A DNA stretch of 64,000 nt from JAFEDN01 sp963795715 (GTDB taxonomy: Bacteria > Pseudomonadota > Gammaproteobacteria > Coxiellales > Coxiellaceae), in contig CAWCIY010000002.1 in NCBI GenBank assembly GCA_963795715.1, positions 868,001 to 932,000 on the forward strand, read 5' to 3'. This document shows positions 34,429 to 43,973 of this stretch, piece by piece (position 1 is the stretch's first letter; every line of letters starts with the position of its first letter). The notes under the pieces are model-generated. The model had not been told where the DNA came from, made no database searches, and saw only the letters and a program-made list of their open reading frames with translations. The position numbers and the translations under genes are program-made.

Positions 34429-35919
34429 TTAGACTCCGGAATAATGATTGCGCCCTACAGAAAAAGAACCTGGCCAACGTATCAATACGTTTTTCGATTG
34501 GGTGTAAAACAAAATGCTTTCCGAATGCATATGGGTGTCTCCAAACCATGATCGTTTCCAACCTCCAAAACTATGAAACGCAGCTGGCACCGGAATTGGC
34601 ACGTTGATACCCACCATTCCCACTTTCACTGCCTGCGCAAAATTCCTGGCTGTACCACCATCGCGGGTAAAAATCGCCACGCCATTGCCATATTCGTGCT
34701 CGTTTACTAATTGCAATGCGCTGGCGACATCGGCAGTGCGCACCACCACTAGCACCGGGCCAAAAATTTCTTCACGATAAATGCGCATTTGTTTAGACAC
34801 ATGATCAAACAAACTCGGTCCTAGAAAAAAGCCGTCAGAGTAACCGGCCACTTGAATTCCACGTCCATCGATTGCTAATTGCGCGCCTTCTGTGATCCCT
34901 TGCTCAATATAATCTAACACCTTTTGCCGGTGTTGAGCAGTGATCAAAGGTCCCATTTGAGATTGGGCGTCTATACCTGCACCTACTTTAATACCAGCAA
35001 CTTCCTTACGTAGATAATGGACCAACTCGTCCCCTACTTTATCCGTGACTGCAGCGACCGCCGAAATAGCCATACATCTTTCTCCTGCAGCTCCGTAAGC
35101 CGCTCCAGCAATGGCTTTGGCGGTTAAACTTAAATCGGCATCAGGCATTACGATACAATGATTCTTAGCGCCACCAAAGGTATGGGCGCGTTTACCATGT
35201 TTAATCGCAGTGTGGTAAATGACTTCCGCCACCGGGGTTGAGCCCACACAGCTCACTGCCACTACTTGTGGATGGGTAATCAAAGATTCAACGGTTTCTT
35301 TATCGCCCTGAACAATATTGGCGACCCCGTCAGGCAATCCTGCTTCTTTAAATAGCTCTAACAGTCTAACGGCAGCGGAGGGATCTTTTTCCGAGGGTTT
35401 TAAAATAAAGGTATTGCCACAAGCAATTGCCGGTATCATCATCCATACTGGGACCATTACCGGAAAATTAAACGGGCTAACACCCACGCATATACCCAAT
35501 GGCTGGCGTAGCGTATAGCTGTCAATATCCGTGCTGATATTTTCCGAGTAATCTCCCTTAAGCAGATTGGGTATACCGCAATAATACTCAATTAACTCGA
35601 TAGCACGGAGTACGGATCCTTTTGCGTCCTCCAGAATTTTACCATGCTCGCGAGTAATCATTGCAGCCAGTTCATCTAGATGCTTTTCCAGTAGCTCTTT
35701 CAACTTGAATAGCACCTGGGCTCTACTTGAGGCTGGTGTTTCCGCCCATTTAGGAAATGCAGCCACGGCTGCAGATATCACCCGCTCAACTGTTTTTTTA
35801 TCTGCAAAATGAACTGCTCCGATTTCTTCTCCAGTGGCCGGATTAAAAATGGCTTGCTGACGTGAGCTGGGAGAAAAAACAGTCGATCCGTTGATAAAAT
35901 GAGGAACTAAATATCCCAT
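34429..35919 (-). CDS. mmsA: CoA-acylating methylmalonate-semialdehyde dehydrogenase
   Basis: The enzyme oxidises methylmalonate semialdehyde (and malonate semialdehyde) with NAD and CoA to propionyl- or acetyl-CoA in valine and inositol breakdown. The product is 496 residues. It has VSPFNFPVMVPVWMMIPAIA (cofactor-side motif), SCVGSTPVAEVIY, FGGAKNHCIVMPDADL, and the catalytic Cys282 in GAAGERCMAIS. The residue before KNH lacks the Glu seen in ordinary aldehyde dehydrogenases, as expected for the CoA-acylating type. The C-terminal SVGRNHYSGV is an unusual extension. It lies three bases before the ankyrin gene on the same strand. The frame is intact. Confidence 0.93.
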   Translation of the reverse strand: MGYLVPHFINGSTVFSPSSRQQAIFNPATGEEIGAVHFADKKTVERVISAAVAAFPKWAETPASSRAQVLFKLKELLEKHLDELAAMITREHGKILEDAKGSVLRAIELIEYYCGIPNLLKGDYSENISTDIDSYTLRQPLGICVGVSPFNFPVMVPVWMMIPAIACGNTFILKPSEKDPSAAVRLLELFKEAGLPDGVANIVQGDKETVESLITHPQVVAVSCVGSTPVAEVIYHTAIKHGKRAHTFGGAKNHCIVMPDADLSLTAKAIAGAAYGAAGERCMAISAVAAVTDKVGDELVHYLRKEVAGIKVGAGIDAQSQMGPLITAQHRQKVLDYIEQGITEGAQLAIDGRGIQVAGYSDGFFLGPSLFDHVSKQMRIYREEIFGPVLVVVRTADVASALQLVNEHEYGNGVAIFTRDGGTARNFAQAVKVGMVGINVPIPVPAAFHSFGGWKRSWFGDTHMHSESILFYTQSKNVLIRWPGSFSVGRNHYSGV

Positions 35920-35943
35920 ATATTAACCTCCATAATACTCTGC

Positions 35944-36042
35944 TTCCCCCTTTGAAAAGGGGGATTGAGGGGGATTTTTTAAACCCAAACTCTCATTCTG
36001 ATCTAAAAATCCCCCACGCCCCCTTTGCAAAAGGGGGAGGAA
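35944..36042. repeat. palindromic repeat of the CCCCCTTT/AAAGGGGG type
   Basis: Two facing units, each with arms TCCCCCTTT and AAAGGGGGA, are joined by an A/T-rich middle, and the whole 99-base block is itself an inverted repeat. A single related unit lies at 52474-52496. It separates mmsA from kdsB on the same strand. Confidence 0.75.
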
Positions 36043-36048
36043 TTATGG

Positions 36049-36807
36049 CTAATCCTTGCTATGAAATTCTTGGGCTTTTTCTAAATCCTCAGGGGTATTT
36101 ACTTCTGGGGCAAAGCGGTCTTTAGAAATCACCATGTGCATACGACTGCCGTTCCATAAAATTCTTAATTGCTCCAAAGATTCCATGCGCTCTAAGGGTG
36201 AAGAAGGCCATTTAATAAATTCTTGCAGGAAGCTAACTCGATAAGCATATAACCCCACATGCTTATAATGCTGATCTGTTGGCGTCGCTGTGGCCTGATC
36301 TTGAAATTGTTCAACATTCCAAGGAATCGGCGCCCTGCTAAAATAGACTGCGTAGTTTCGCCAGTTAAGTACTACTTTTACGACCGCAGGATTAAATAGA
36401 TCTTCAGTCTGGGTGATGCGTTCGCAAATAGAACTGATTTTAACATTGTCGTGTTTTTCTAAATCTTCAGCAACCTGCCGTATGGCTTGCGGTAAAATAA
36501 AAGGCTGGTCAGCTTGCACATTGACAATAATTTCGTCGGGGGCATAATCCAAAGCCAATGCCGCCTCAGCAATGCGTTCGGTACCAGATTGATGCTCAGT
36601 AGAAGTCATGCAGACCTTGGCTCCAAAACCTTGAGCCACTTTACTAACTTTAGTACTGTCTGTTGCAATAACTACACTATCGGCTCCACTTTCAATAGCA
36701 CGTTGATAAACATGCTGAAGCATGGGCTTACCTTGAATATTTGCTAATACTTTCCCTGGTAAGCGGGTGGAATTATACCTAGCTGGTATAATAATGCGGA
36801 ATTCCAT
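36049..36807 (-). CDS. kdsB: 3-deoxy-manno-octulosonate cytidylyltransferase
   Basis: KdsB activates KDO with CTP for lipid A inner-core synthesis. The product is 252 residues. Motifs: IIPARYNSTRLPGKVLANIQ near the N-terminus (nucleotide binding), VVIATDSTKV, EHQSGTERIAEA, NVQADQPFI, YFSRAPIPWN and the terminal EVNTPEDLEKAQ. It is cytoplasmic. GGAGG lies seven bases before the ATG, which overlaps the stop of the Trm112-like gene (TAATG), so the two are translationally coupled as in many gammaproteobacteria. Confidence 0.95.
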   Translation of the reverse strand: MEFRIIIPARYNSTRLPGKVLANIQGKPMLQHVYQRAIESGADSVVIATDSTKVSKVAQGFGAKVCMTSTEHQSGTERIAEAALALDYAPDEIIVNVQADQPFILPQAIRQVAEDLEKHDNVKISSICERITQTEDLFNPAVVKVVLNWRNYAVYFSRAPIPWNVEQFQDQATATPTDQHYKHVGLYAYRVSFLQEFIKWPSSPLERMESLEQLRILWNGSRMHMVISKDRFAPEVNTPEDLEKAQEFHSKD

Positions 36808-36992
36808 TAGCTGACCTCCTCATCGGTTAAACGTCTGGCCTCATCTACAAGCATCACTGGTATATCTTCAAGAATAGGATAGGCCAATTTGTCAATACGG
36901 CATACCAGCTCTTGTCGCTTAGGGTCAAAAATTAGCCGAGTTTTGCATAAAGGGCAAGCTAAAATTTCAAGCAATTTTTTATCCAAATTCAT
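36807..36992 (-). CDS. Trm112-family zinc-ribbon protein (YcaR-like)
   Basis: The product is 61 residues, MDKKLLEILACPLCK-type start with Cys13 and Cys16 and a hydrophobic YPILEDIPVMLVDEAR segment, diagnostic of the small bacterial Trm112 family. The second Cys pair of the eukaryotic form is reduced to one Cys (near residue 31). The role in bacteria is uncertain; the gene almost always precedes kdsB, as it does here with a four-base overlap. Confidence 0.9.
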   Translation of the reverse strand: MNLDKKLLEILACPLCKTRLIFDPKRQELVCRIDKLAYPILEDIPVMLVDEARRLTDEEVS

Positions 36993-37112
36993 CTCCAGCC
37001 TAAAAGTTGTAAGTTCGGCATAAATTTAACATTATTTTAGGAATAATCAATAATGATATGCTAATTTCACAGGGATTTCTCATTCTACCCAGAGCACCCA
37101 CGAAATTTTAGG

Positions 37113-38486
37113 CTAAACTCGAAAATTTCTCACATGAATTTTTGATAAGAATTTAAAATTCATATGTACTTTTTTCCCAGTAATTTTTAATGAATTTAAA
37201 TCTACCTTCACATTGGGTTTAGCCAGGGGGCCGGTTATCTTTAACGGCGCTTCCACAGTCAAGTTATTATTCATGACTTTGACTTCGGCTTTGATAGTTG
37301 CATTAAAATTCATTTCTTCTGTTACTAAGTTAATAGTACCTGAACCATTAGCCTGTAGATTAGGTGATACTAAGGTCAAATCGTTATTGGTCAGTAAGCC
37401 CTCTTTAATGATACCGGAGCCGGTTAACTGAGAAAAATGGGTTTCCTTTACCCCGGAGACCGCCTCTGGGTTGGATTTTAAAAAATCCTTCACACTGGAA
37501 ACCTGCTGTAGTAAATCAATATTGTTCAACACCCCATTTCGAGCTGTAAGCTGGGCCGTGCCATTCATACTGGCCAGTAAAGACGTTTTATTTTTCCCGG
37601 CCATGCTAAGATCCAGCTTAACATCTGCAGGCCCTTTTAAAATACCTGATTGCAATAACTCACTGAGTTCAACGTTGGCAAATGAACCCTTTATTTGATA
37701 GTGCGGTGTCCTGATATAATCGGTAATGATGATTTGACCCGTAACGCCCCCCTTCGCAATAGCTCCCTTTAAAGATTGCAACTGAATTTTGTTTTGATCC
37801 ACTGTGAATTGGGTGTAAATTTGATTCACTGTTTGATTTTTGAATTGCAACCGCTCTGCGGTCAACTCACCTGAGATGGGTTGATGTAAAGAAAAATGTG
37901 CTTTTAGTTCGGCATTATATAATTTACCTAAAAAACCGTAGGGAATATTCATTTGCGGAAAATTGAAATCAATATCCGCCTGAGGGGATTTAAAAATCTG
38001 CTCGCCCCTGATTTTACCTGTACCATGTAACTTCCCGTACACTAAGTCTACCTGGTCCATTTGGATTTTTTGCGTGTCGGTGTCTAATTGTAAATCACCC
38101 ATTAGTTGCGCAGGAACATGATTCGGAGTAAGCGATTGATTCAGGGCAAGCGATAAATGTTGAAAAATTAATTTCTGAATTTTTATCTTTGCGGTAAATA
38201 AGGGCTGCCAGGCGATCAAAACATCCACCTTATCAGCTTTGGCAGAAAGGTATTGACTGAGGGGTGAATTGACCAGTTCTACAGCATCAAAACTGGCGCC
38301 TAATTTTGGCGCTAAAATCCAGCCAATTTTACCGTGCAAGCGCACTTGCAAACCGGTTTGATTTTGTATTTGTTTTTCCATTTCAGATTTGGCTGTATCG
38401 GAATTAATAAATACATAAAATAAAGCAATCAAAATTACGAGTGCTATGATGACGGAGATGAAGATACTTAATAATACTTTCTTCAT
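37113..38486 (-). CDS. AsmA-family membrane-anchored periplasmic protein
   Basis: The product is about 457 residues from the ATG at 38486. An N-terminal membrane helix (VLLSIFISVIIALVILIALF) is followed by the AsmA N-domain with TGLQVRLHGKIGWILAPKLG, VDVLIAWQPLF and IQKLIFQHLSL. The C-terminal half carries the second AsmA signature: GTAQLTARNGVLNNIDLLQQ, then FSQLTGSGIIKEGLLTNNDL and GSGTINLVTEEM. AsmA proteins bridge the periplasm and help move phospholipids to the outer membrane. It is shorter than E. coli AsmA (617). No neighbour on the same strand is close enough for an operon. Confidence 0.9.
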   Translation of the reverse strand: MKKVLLSIFISVIIALVILIALFYVFINSDTAKSEMEKQIQNQTGLQVRLHGKIGWILAPKLGASFDAVELVNSPLSQYLSAKADKVDVLIAWQPLFTAKIKIQKLIFQHLSLALNQSLTPNHVPAQLMGDLQLDTDTQKIQMDQVDLVYGKLHGTGKIRGEQIFKSPQADIDFNFPQMNIPYGFLGKLYNAELKAHFSLHQPISGELTAERLQFKNQTVNQIYTQFTVDQNKIQLQSLKGAIAKGGVTGQIIITDYIRTPHYQIKGSFANVELSELLQSGILKGPADVKLDLSMAGKNKTSLLASMNGTAQLTARNGVLNNIDLLQQVSSVKDFLKSNPEAVSGVKETHFSQLTGSGIIKEGLLTNNDLTLVSPNLQANGSGTINLVTEEMNFNATIKAEVKVMNNNLTVEAPLKITGPLAKPNVKVDLNSLKITGKKVHMNFKFLSKIHVRNFRV

Positions 38487-38571
38487 AAACACAACTGTTT
38501 ACATCTACATCGTGAACACTCAATGGCGTCAACTTAAGGACGCCATTACGTGAACACTTTACTTCAACTAA

Positions 38572-38608
38572 TAAAAAAGCCCAGCATGTTTGTCATGCAG
38601 GGCTTCTT
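38572..38608 (-). terminator. rho-independent terminator of the threonine-rich exported protein gene
   Basis: On the minus strand AAGCCCTGCATG and CATGCTGGGCTT form a stem around ACAAA, followed by TTTTTTA. It lies about 18 bases after the stop at 38626. Confidence 0.85.
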
Positions 38609-38625
38609 TCTATACAAAACTCCAA

Positions 38626-38997
38626 TTATTGGTTTGGAGTAGTGGCGGTATTGTCACCACCGGTTGCGCCTGCAGCTGGAGCTGGGGTTGCAGCTGGTTG
38701 TGCAGACGGAGTTGCCGTCTCGTTGGTGTTGGTGGTTGTAGTAGTGGTCTTAGTCGTTTTAGTTTTAGATTTAGTCTTAGTCGCACCACTTTCAGCCTTT
38801 GCGGTTCCGCCTAATTCGTCGCAAGCAGATTTAGAAACCAAAACATAACCTTTACCACTTTTAGTAGTAACACCAGTGCATTTTACATTCTTGGTGCTGG
38901 TATGATGGGTCGCAGCAACAGCAGAGGTAGAAACCATAGCAAAGCTAGCTGCAGCAACGGCTGCTACAGTGAAACCAGCTAATTTTTTTAATTTCAT
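38626..38997 (-). CDS. exported threonine/alanine-rich low-complexity protein
   Basis: The product is 123 residues; AAGGAG lies six bases before the ATG. A signal peptide with cut after AVAA near residue 28 is clear. The mature part has a short ordered piece with two cysteines (VKCTGVTTKSGKGYVLVSKS then ACDELGG), which could form a disulphide, then a tail of Lys/Thr (KTKSKTKTTKTTTTTT) and Ala/Pro/Thr. Similar Cys-containing small exported proteins occur in Legionella relatives without known role. The Thr run reflects repeated ACT/ACC codons and may vary in length between strains. It is followed by a good terminator, so it is monocistronic. Confidence 0.8.
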   Translation of the reverse strand: MKLKKLAGFTVAAVAAASFAMVSTSAVAATHHTSTKNVKCTGVTTKSGKGYVLVSKSACDELGGTAKAESGATKTKSKTKTTKTTTTTTNTNETATPSAQPAATPAPAAGATGGDNTATTPNQ

Positions 38998-39177
38998 GAG
39001 AAACTCCTTGGTTGAACATTAATTAATCAAAACTGTATGAAACTTCCTATAGGAAGAATTCAGCTCCGTATATTAGTGAGTTCTTTTCTTATTTGCAATC
39101 ACCTAGTAAAATTTTTTTTTATGCTCTCACCAAAATAAGTGGTAGTATAGTATTGGAATACAAATTAGGAGATTTTT

Positions 39178-40164
39178 ATGCATTGGGTAAGTGATTATAC
39201 TCTTTTTTTAATCAAAACGATCACTGTGATTATTGCATTACTCATTCTGGCTGCAGGTATTGCTATCACTATTGCTAAAGGAAAAAATAAAGAAAAATGC
39301 GGCAAACTGACCATCCATAAAATAAATGAAAAGTATCAAAATTATCAAGAAATAATGGAGGAAGCCTTATTAAACAAAGCAGAAAAAAAATCTGCCAAAA
39401 AGGCGCTTAAAAAACAAATGAAAGAATTGGAAAAAAGTGTCCGGCCTAAATTGTTTGTTTTAGAATTCAGTGGCGACATTAAAGCTTCAGCAGTAAACTC
39501 ACTTCGAGAAGAAATTACAGCGTTGTTGCTAACAGCGAAACCGGAGGATCAGGTGCTGTTGATGGTGGAGAGTCCCGGCGGTTTGGTTCATGCTTACGGC
39601 TTAGCTGCCGCCCAAATACAACGTATTAAAGATGCTAAAATTAAATTGGTGATCGCAGTAGATAAAATTGCAGCCAGCGGCGGTTATCTTATCGCTTGTC
39701 TAGCTGATTATCTGATCGCAGCCCCCTTCGCAGTCATTGGCTCTATCGGGGTAATCGCTCAATTACCCAACTTCCATCGCTGGTTAGAAAAAAAAGATAT
39801 CGATTTTGAACAAATTTATGCCGGTCAATATAAACGTACTTTAAATATTTTTGGTAAAAATACCCCTGAAGGTCGTGAAAAATTACAGGAAGAAATCAAT
39901 GACGCCCATGAACTGTTCAAATCTTTTATCACTCGTTACCGTCCACAGGTCACCATCAATCAAGTAGCTACTGGCGAACATTGGTATGGAGTGCGCGCTC
40001 TAGAATTGAAGCTATTGGATGAAATTAAGACCAGCGATGATTATTTGCTGACAGCAAAAAATACCCACGATTTATTTCAAATAAAGTATGAGGTTAAAAA
40101 AACCTTAAACCAAAAAATCGGCGCTGCCGCTAATTTATTGCTGAGCAAGTTAGTAAGTTTATGA
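39178..40164 (+). CDS. sohB: SohB-type inner-membrane serine protease
   Basis: The product is 328 residues; AGGAG lies six bases before the ATG. Residues about 9-33 are a membrane helix, then a charged coiled coil (NKAEKKSAKKALKKQMKELE), then the S49 peptidase domain. The nucleophile is Ser167 (KIAASGGYLIA) and the general-base Lys is K219 (GQYKRTLN); VESPGGLVHAYG supplies the oxyanion part. SohB resembles SppA and can suppress loss of DegP in E. coli. The CDF exporter gene overlaps its end (ATGA), so both are one transcript. Confidence 0.93.
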   Translation: MHWVSDYTLFLIKTITVIIALLILAAGIAITIAKGKNKEKCGKLTIHKINEKYQNYQEIMEEALLNKAEKKSAKKALKKQMKELEKSVRPKLFVLEFSGDIKASAVNSLREEITALLLTAKPEDQVLLMVESPGGLVHAYGLAAAQIQRIKDAKIKLVIAVDKIAASGGYLIACLADYLIAAPFAVIGSIGVIAQLPNFHRWLEKKDIDFEQIYAGQYKRTLNIFGKNTPEGREKLQEEINDAHELFKSFITRYRPQVTINQVATGEHWYGVRALELKLLDEIKTSDDYLLTAKNTHDLFQIKYEVKKTLNQKIGAAANLLLSKLVSL

Positions 40165-41111
40165 ATCACACCCATCACCATCACCACCATCACCACCATC
40201 ATAAACACAGTCACAGACATATTTTATTTGCCATTGCACTTATTTTTGGTTTTGCCTGCATTGAGGCAATCAGCGGCTGGTGGGCTAAGTCATTGACTTT
40301 GCTGGGTGACGCCGGGCATATGTTGTCAGACGGAATCGCTCTCAGCATTGCCGCCTTTGCCGGCTGGCTGGCGCTTAAACCGCCTTCATCTAAGCATAGT
40401 TATGGTTTAGGCAGAGTAGAAGTAGTCGCCGCCAGTTTGAGCAGCTTGTTAATGCTAGTCATATCCGTAGTGGTCATTATTGAAGCGGTTCACCGTCTGC
40501 ATAATCCATCGCAAGTTCAGGGTGGTATTGTCATTATTGTCGCCAGTGCAGGACTGCTTATTAACGCTATCGTGGCCTGGCAATTAGCTCAGGGCGAAAG
40601 AACCTTGAATATACGAGCAGCACTCTTACATGTGATGGGAGATATCCTTGGATCTGTGGCAGCCCTCATTTCTGGCGCAATTATTTATTTTACTCATTGG
40701 ATGCTGATTGACCCCATCCTTTCTATTTTAATTGGAATTCTTATTTTGATTTCTAGTTTATCTCTGATTAAAGAATCACTCTGGGTATTGATGGAAGCTG
40801 TCCCGGGGCACATCGAATTAAATATCGTTGCGGAACGTATGCAACAATTGCCGGAAGTCAAAGCCATACACGACTTGCATATCTGGACACTGTCTTCAGG
40901 GAAAATTGCCCTCTCGGCTCATATCTTCATTTATGAACTCAGCTCATGGCAAAAAATTTTACTTGACTTAAGAGATACGTTGAAACAAGAATTTGATATT
41001 GAACACGTCACTTTACAACCAGAGCCGGAAATTATAGATTGTCAACCCTGCAAAGAACCTAATGGAACCAGTTACAGTTCCTCAGATAAATATTCTCGAG
41101 ACGATTTTTGA
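40161..41111 (+). CDS. cation diffusion facilitator (zinc exporter, ZitB-like)
   Basis: The product is 316 residues with an extreme His-rich N-terminus (about 14 His in residues 3-20), a native metal-binding tail. Six membrane helices follow. The first metal site is in LLGDAGHMLSDG (D50, H53, D57) and the second in LLHVMGDILGSVAAL (His and Asp). The C-terminal cytoplasmic domain has VKAIHDLHIWTLSSGKIALS, as in ZitB/CzcD. The family exchanges Zn2+ for protons to remove excess metal. Its ATG overlaps the sohB stop. The metal is inferred from the family and the His tail. Confidence 0.92.
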   Translation: MNHTHHHHHHHHHHKHSHRHILFAIALIFGFACIEAISGWWAKSLTLLGDAGHMLSDGIALSIAAFAGWLALKPPSSKHSYGLGRVEVVAASLSSLLMLVISVVVIIEAVHRLHNPSQVQGGIVIIVASAGLLINAIVAWQLAQGERTLNIRAALLHVMGDILGSVAALISGAIIYFTHWMLIDPILSILIGILILISSLSLIKESLWVLMEAVPGHIELNIVAERMQQLPEVKAIHDLHIWTLSSGKIALSAHIFIYELSSWQKILLDLRDTLKQEFDIEHVTLQPEPEIIDCQPCKEPNGTSYSSSDKYSRDDF

Positions 41112-41195
41112 TTGAGAAACACTCAAAATAGGGGTACTATTCCTTCATATTTCTCGGACGCCTAAAGTCCGAATATGTATCTGCGGGACTGTACT

Positions 41196-41909
41196 ATGAC
41201 AGCAAATCCAGAAGAAATTGCTAAATTTAACGCATTGGCCAAGGATTGGTGGAATCCTGCCGGCCCTATGAAGCCGCTGCACCTACTCAATCCTTTGCGC
41301 TTACAAGTCATTAAACAAGCCTTCGCCCTTGAGCATAAAAAAATTTTAGACGTGGGTTGCGGCGGCGGCTTATTGTGCGAAGCTATGGCAATCCATCAGG
41401 CTGAAGTTTTGGGCATAGATCTCAGTGAAGCTTTATTAGATGTGGCTCGGAAACATGCTACAGCTCAAAATTTAAAAATAGAATATCGTTTAATCGATAG
41501 TACCGCACTTGCCAAAGAGAAACCCGCCAGCTTCGATGCAGTTACTTGTATGGAGTTATTAGAACATGTTCCAGACCCTGAACAAATTATTCAAGATTGC
41601 GCCAAGCTAGTGAAGCCGGGAGGCAGGGTATTTTTCGCTACCATCAATCGAAATTGGCAATCTTTCCTAAAAGCCATTATTGGCGCTGAGTATATTTTGA
41701 GATTATTGCCGCCTGGAACACACAGCTATGCTCAGTTCATCCAACCTTCAGAATTAACGTTATGGACCAGTCGTTCTGGCTTATCTTTCAGGGGCTTACA
41801 GGGTTTTAGTTATAATCCACTTTCAGAAAAATTTTCACTGAGCCAAGATATTTCTGTCAACTACATTGCCATTTATGAAAGAACCAATGATGAAAAAACA
41901 ACCTATTAA
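41196..41909 (+). CDS. ubiG: 3-demethylubiquinol 3-O-methyltransferase
   Basis: UbiG catalyses both O-methylations of ubiquinone synthesis. The ATG at 41196 gives 237 residues; an upstream in-frame ATG at 41175 is less likely. Motifs: EIAKFNALAKDWWNPAGPMK (family-specific start), ILDVGCGGGLLCEAMA (SAM motif I), VLGIDLSEALL, CMELLEHVPDPEQII and FFATINRNWQSFLKAIIGAE (the membrane-binding insert). The gph start lies inside its last codons, so the two are coupled as in many gammas. Confidence 0.95.
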   Translation: MTANPEEIAKFNALAKDWWNPAGPMKPLHLLNPLRLQVIKQAFALEHKKILDVGCGGGLLCEAMAIHQAEVLGIDLSEALLDVARKHATAQNLKIEYRLIDSTALAKEKPASFDAVTCMELLEHVPDPEQIIQDCAKLVKPGGRVFFATINRNWQSFLKAIIGAEYILRLLPPGTHSYAQFIQPSELTLWTSRSGLSFRGLQGFSYNPLSEKFSLSQDISVNYIAIYERTNDEKTTY

Positions 41910-42567
41910 AGCAGTATTTTTTGATCTAGACGGCACCCTTCTAGATACCGCAAATGATTTAGCGGAGGCTTGCAGTTTTGTGCTCAGACAATATCACAGA
42001 CCTCCTGTTGACAGTCAGGAATTTCGGAACTGGATCCATGGGGGAGCTGCTATGATGATTTGTAAAAGCTTTCAGATTTCAGTCGATAATCCGGATTTCC
42101 CTGTTATTAAATCTCTTTTTTTACAAAAATACCAAGAACAACTCACCAAACAAACCACTTTGTATGCTGGTATCGAGCAAGTGCTCACATTTTTGGAACA
42201 ACAAGGCATATCCTGGGGCATTGTGACTAATAAAAATACCCAGCTGACTGAACCTCTGATGATGCATTTTGGGTTAAACAGCAGATGCTGCTGTATTATT
42301 TGCGGCGATACTTTGCCTAAAGCCAAGCCGGAACCAGATCCTCTTTTACATGCTTGTAACTTGACCCGTGTCGATCCAAAAGAGGCAGTCTATATTGGTG
42401 ACACCTTGGGTGACATTGAAGCAGCTAAGGCAGCCGGCTTGCGTAGTATTGCCGTCAGCTATGGCTATACTCCCCAGGAGAGTAATCCTTCCCACTGGCA
42501 AGCAAACGCTCTGGTGCATGATCCTTGTGATATAATATCCACTTTGGCGCTATGGAACGCTAGTTAA
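41887..42567 (+). CDS. gph: phosphoglycolate phosphatase, HAD superfamily
   Basis: The product is about 226 residues from the first of two adjacent ATGs at 41887. HAD motif I is VFFDLDGTLLDT with the nucleophile Asp; motif II is GIVTNKNTQL; motif III Lys is in LPKAKPEPDP; motif IV is VYIGDTLGDIEAAKAAG. Gph hydrolyses 2-phosphoglycolate formed during DNA repair; other small phosphates are possible. It overlaps the end of ubiG by 23 bases, the standard ubiG-gph arrangement. Confidence 0.92.
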   Translation: MMKKQPIKAVFFDLDGTLLDTANDLAEACSFVLRQYHRPPVDSQEFRNWIHGGAAMMICKSFQISVDNPDFPVIKSLFLQKYQEQLTKQTTLYAGIEQVLTFLEQQGISWGIVTNKNTQLTEPLMMHFGLNSRCCCIICGDTLPKAKPEPDPLLHACNLTRVDPKEAVYIGDTLGDIEAAKAAGLRSIAVSYGYTPQESNPSHWQANALVHDPCDIISTLALWNAS

Positions 42568-42595
42568 AAAGTTCTGAACATTGTAGAGAAAAAAT

Positions 42596-43960
42596 ATGAA
42601 AAAACATTTTTATGTCGTTGTTGCCTTAATTGCCGCCATGTCGGGTGTTTTATTTGGCTATGATACTGGGGTCATTTCAGGGGCCATTTTATTTATAAAA
42701 GATGAATTCCACCTTTCTGCAAAAATGAACGGTTTAGTTGTTTCCGCAGTGTTATTTGGGGCCCTGCTTGGCGCTTTGGTCAGTGGCCGGCTGACAGATC
42801 GTTTTGGTAGAAAACGCTTATTGATTCTGGACGCTTTGATTTTTATCCTGGGAACCTTAGGTAGTTGCTTGTCCTTTAACGTGATCAATTTGGTAATTAG
42901 TCGTGTGGTGGTTGGTGTAGCGATAGGTATCGCCTCCTATATTGCGCCGCTCTATATTTCGGAAATTGCGCCAGCAAAACACCGCGGGGCATTAGTCTCA
43001 CTTAATCAACTGGCCATCACCATCGGGATCCTCATTTCTTATCTGGTAGATGCTTTTTTTGCCGGATCTCACGCCTGGCGCTGGATGTTAGGGGCAGGCA
43101 TCATTCCAGCGATCGGCTTATTCATAGGCATGCTGTTTTTGCCTTATAGTCCCCGTTGGTTAATGTCCCAAGGCCGGGAAACAGAAGCGTTACAATCTCT
43201 TTTCAAAATACATGGCGAAAGCGTGCAGATTCGTGAACAATTGGAGATCATTAAAGCCAGTTTATTACAACAACGCGGAGATTGGCGCATGTTGTTTTCA
43301 TCAGCGATACGCCCTACTCTGTTGATTGCTGGCGGTTTGGCATTATTGCAACAGGTCACTGGGATTAACACCATCATTTATTACGCTCCAACCATTTTTC
43401 AAATGTCCGGCTTCAGCAGCGCCAGTTCAGCCATTTCCACAACCACAATCATTGGTGCGGCCTTTGTACTATTCACCATTATTGCCTTACCTTTAGTCGA
43501 TTCACTGGGCCGCCGTTTTCTGCTATTTACCGGCTTAACGGCCATGTCCTTAAGTTTGGGCTTATTGAGTTGGTCTTTTCACATAGAAAGCCAAACCGGT
43601 GCGTTAAAGTGGATGACACTCATCAGTATGCTGGTTTTCATCGCTGGTTTTGCCGTCAGTTTAGGGCCTATTATGTGGCTGATGATCGCTGAAATCTTCC
43701 CTTTAAAAATACGTGGCTTAGGCGCCAGTTTGGCGACATGTATCAATTGGGGTTCTAATTGGTTAGTGGCCATTACCTTCCTGTCCCTCATTGATTCCTT
43801 AGGCACAAGCGGGACCTTTTGCATTTACTTCATTATCAGCCTGGTTTCTATTTTGTTTGTTTATTTCTTAGTCCCAGAAACAAAAGGATGCGCATTGGAA
43901 GACATCGAAGCCAACTTGTATGCTGGAAAATCAGCTCGCTATTTAGGTGAAAAAACATAG
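42596..43960 (+). CDS. sugar/proton symporter of the MFS sugar-porter family (XylE/GalP/AraE-like)
   Basis: The product is 454 residues with twelve membrane helices. Signatures are FGYDTGVISGAILFI, GRLTDRFGRKR and VDSLGRRFLL (the two D-R-x-G-R-R-type loops), YIAPLYISEIAPAKHRGALV, LLQQVTGINTIIYYAPTIFQ (substrate-binding QQ..GIN..YYAP) and the end VPETKGCALEDIE. These are typical of bacterial pentose/hexose-H+ symporters. Because xylB and xylA lie 18 kb downstream, xylose is a likely substrate, but arabinose, galactose or glucose cannot be excluded. GAGA lies before the ATG. The last codons overlap the longest reading of the mntA gene. Confidence 0.92.
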   Translation: MKKHFYVVVALIAAMSGVLFGYDTGVISGAILFIKDEFHLSAKMNGLVVSAVLFGALLGALVSGRLTDRFGRKRLLILDALIFILGTLGSCLSFNVINLVISRVVVGVAIGIASYIAPLYISEIAPAKHRGALVSLNQLAITIGILISYLVDAFFAGSHAWRWMLGAGIIPAIGLFIGMLFLPYSPRWLMSQGRETEALQSLFKIHGESVQIREQLEIIKASLLQQRGDWRMLFSSAIRPTLLIAGGLALLQQVTGINTIIYYAPTIFQMSGFSSASSAISTTTIIGAAFVLFTIIALPLVDSLGRRFLLFTGLTAMSLSLGLLSWSFHIESQTGALKWMTLISMLVFIAGFAVSLGPIMWLMIAEIFPLKIRGLGASLATCINWGSNWLVAITFLSLIDSLGTSGTFCIYFIISLVSILFVYFLVPETKGCALEDIEANLYAGKSARYLGEKT

Positions 43961-43973
43961 TAAAGTATCAAAT

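Noticed and set aside
40166..40220. His-codon run as a tandem repeat or cloning tag
   Set aside because: It is the native His-rich metal-binding N-terminus common in CDF zinc exporters.
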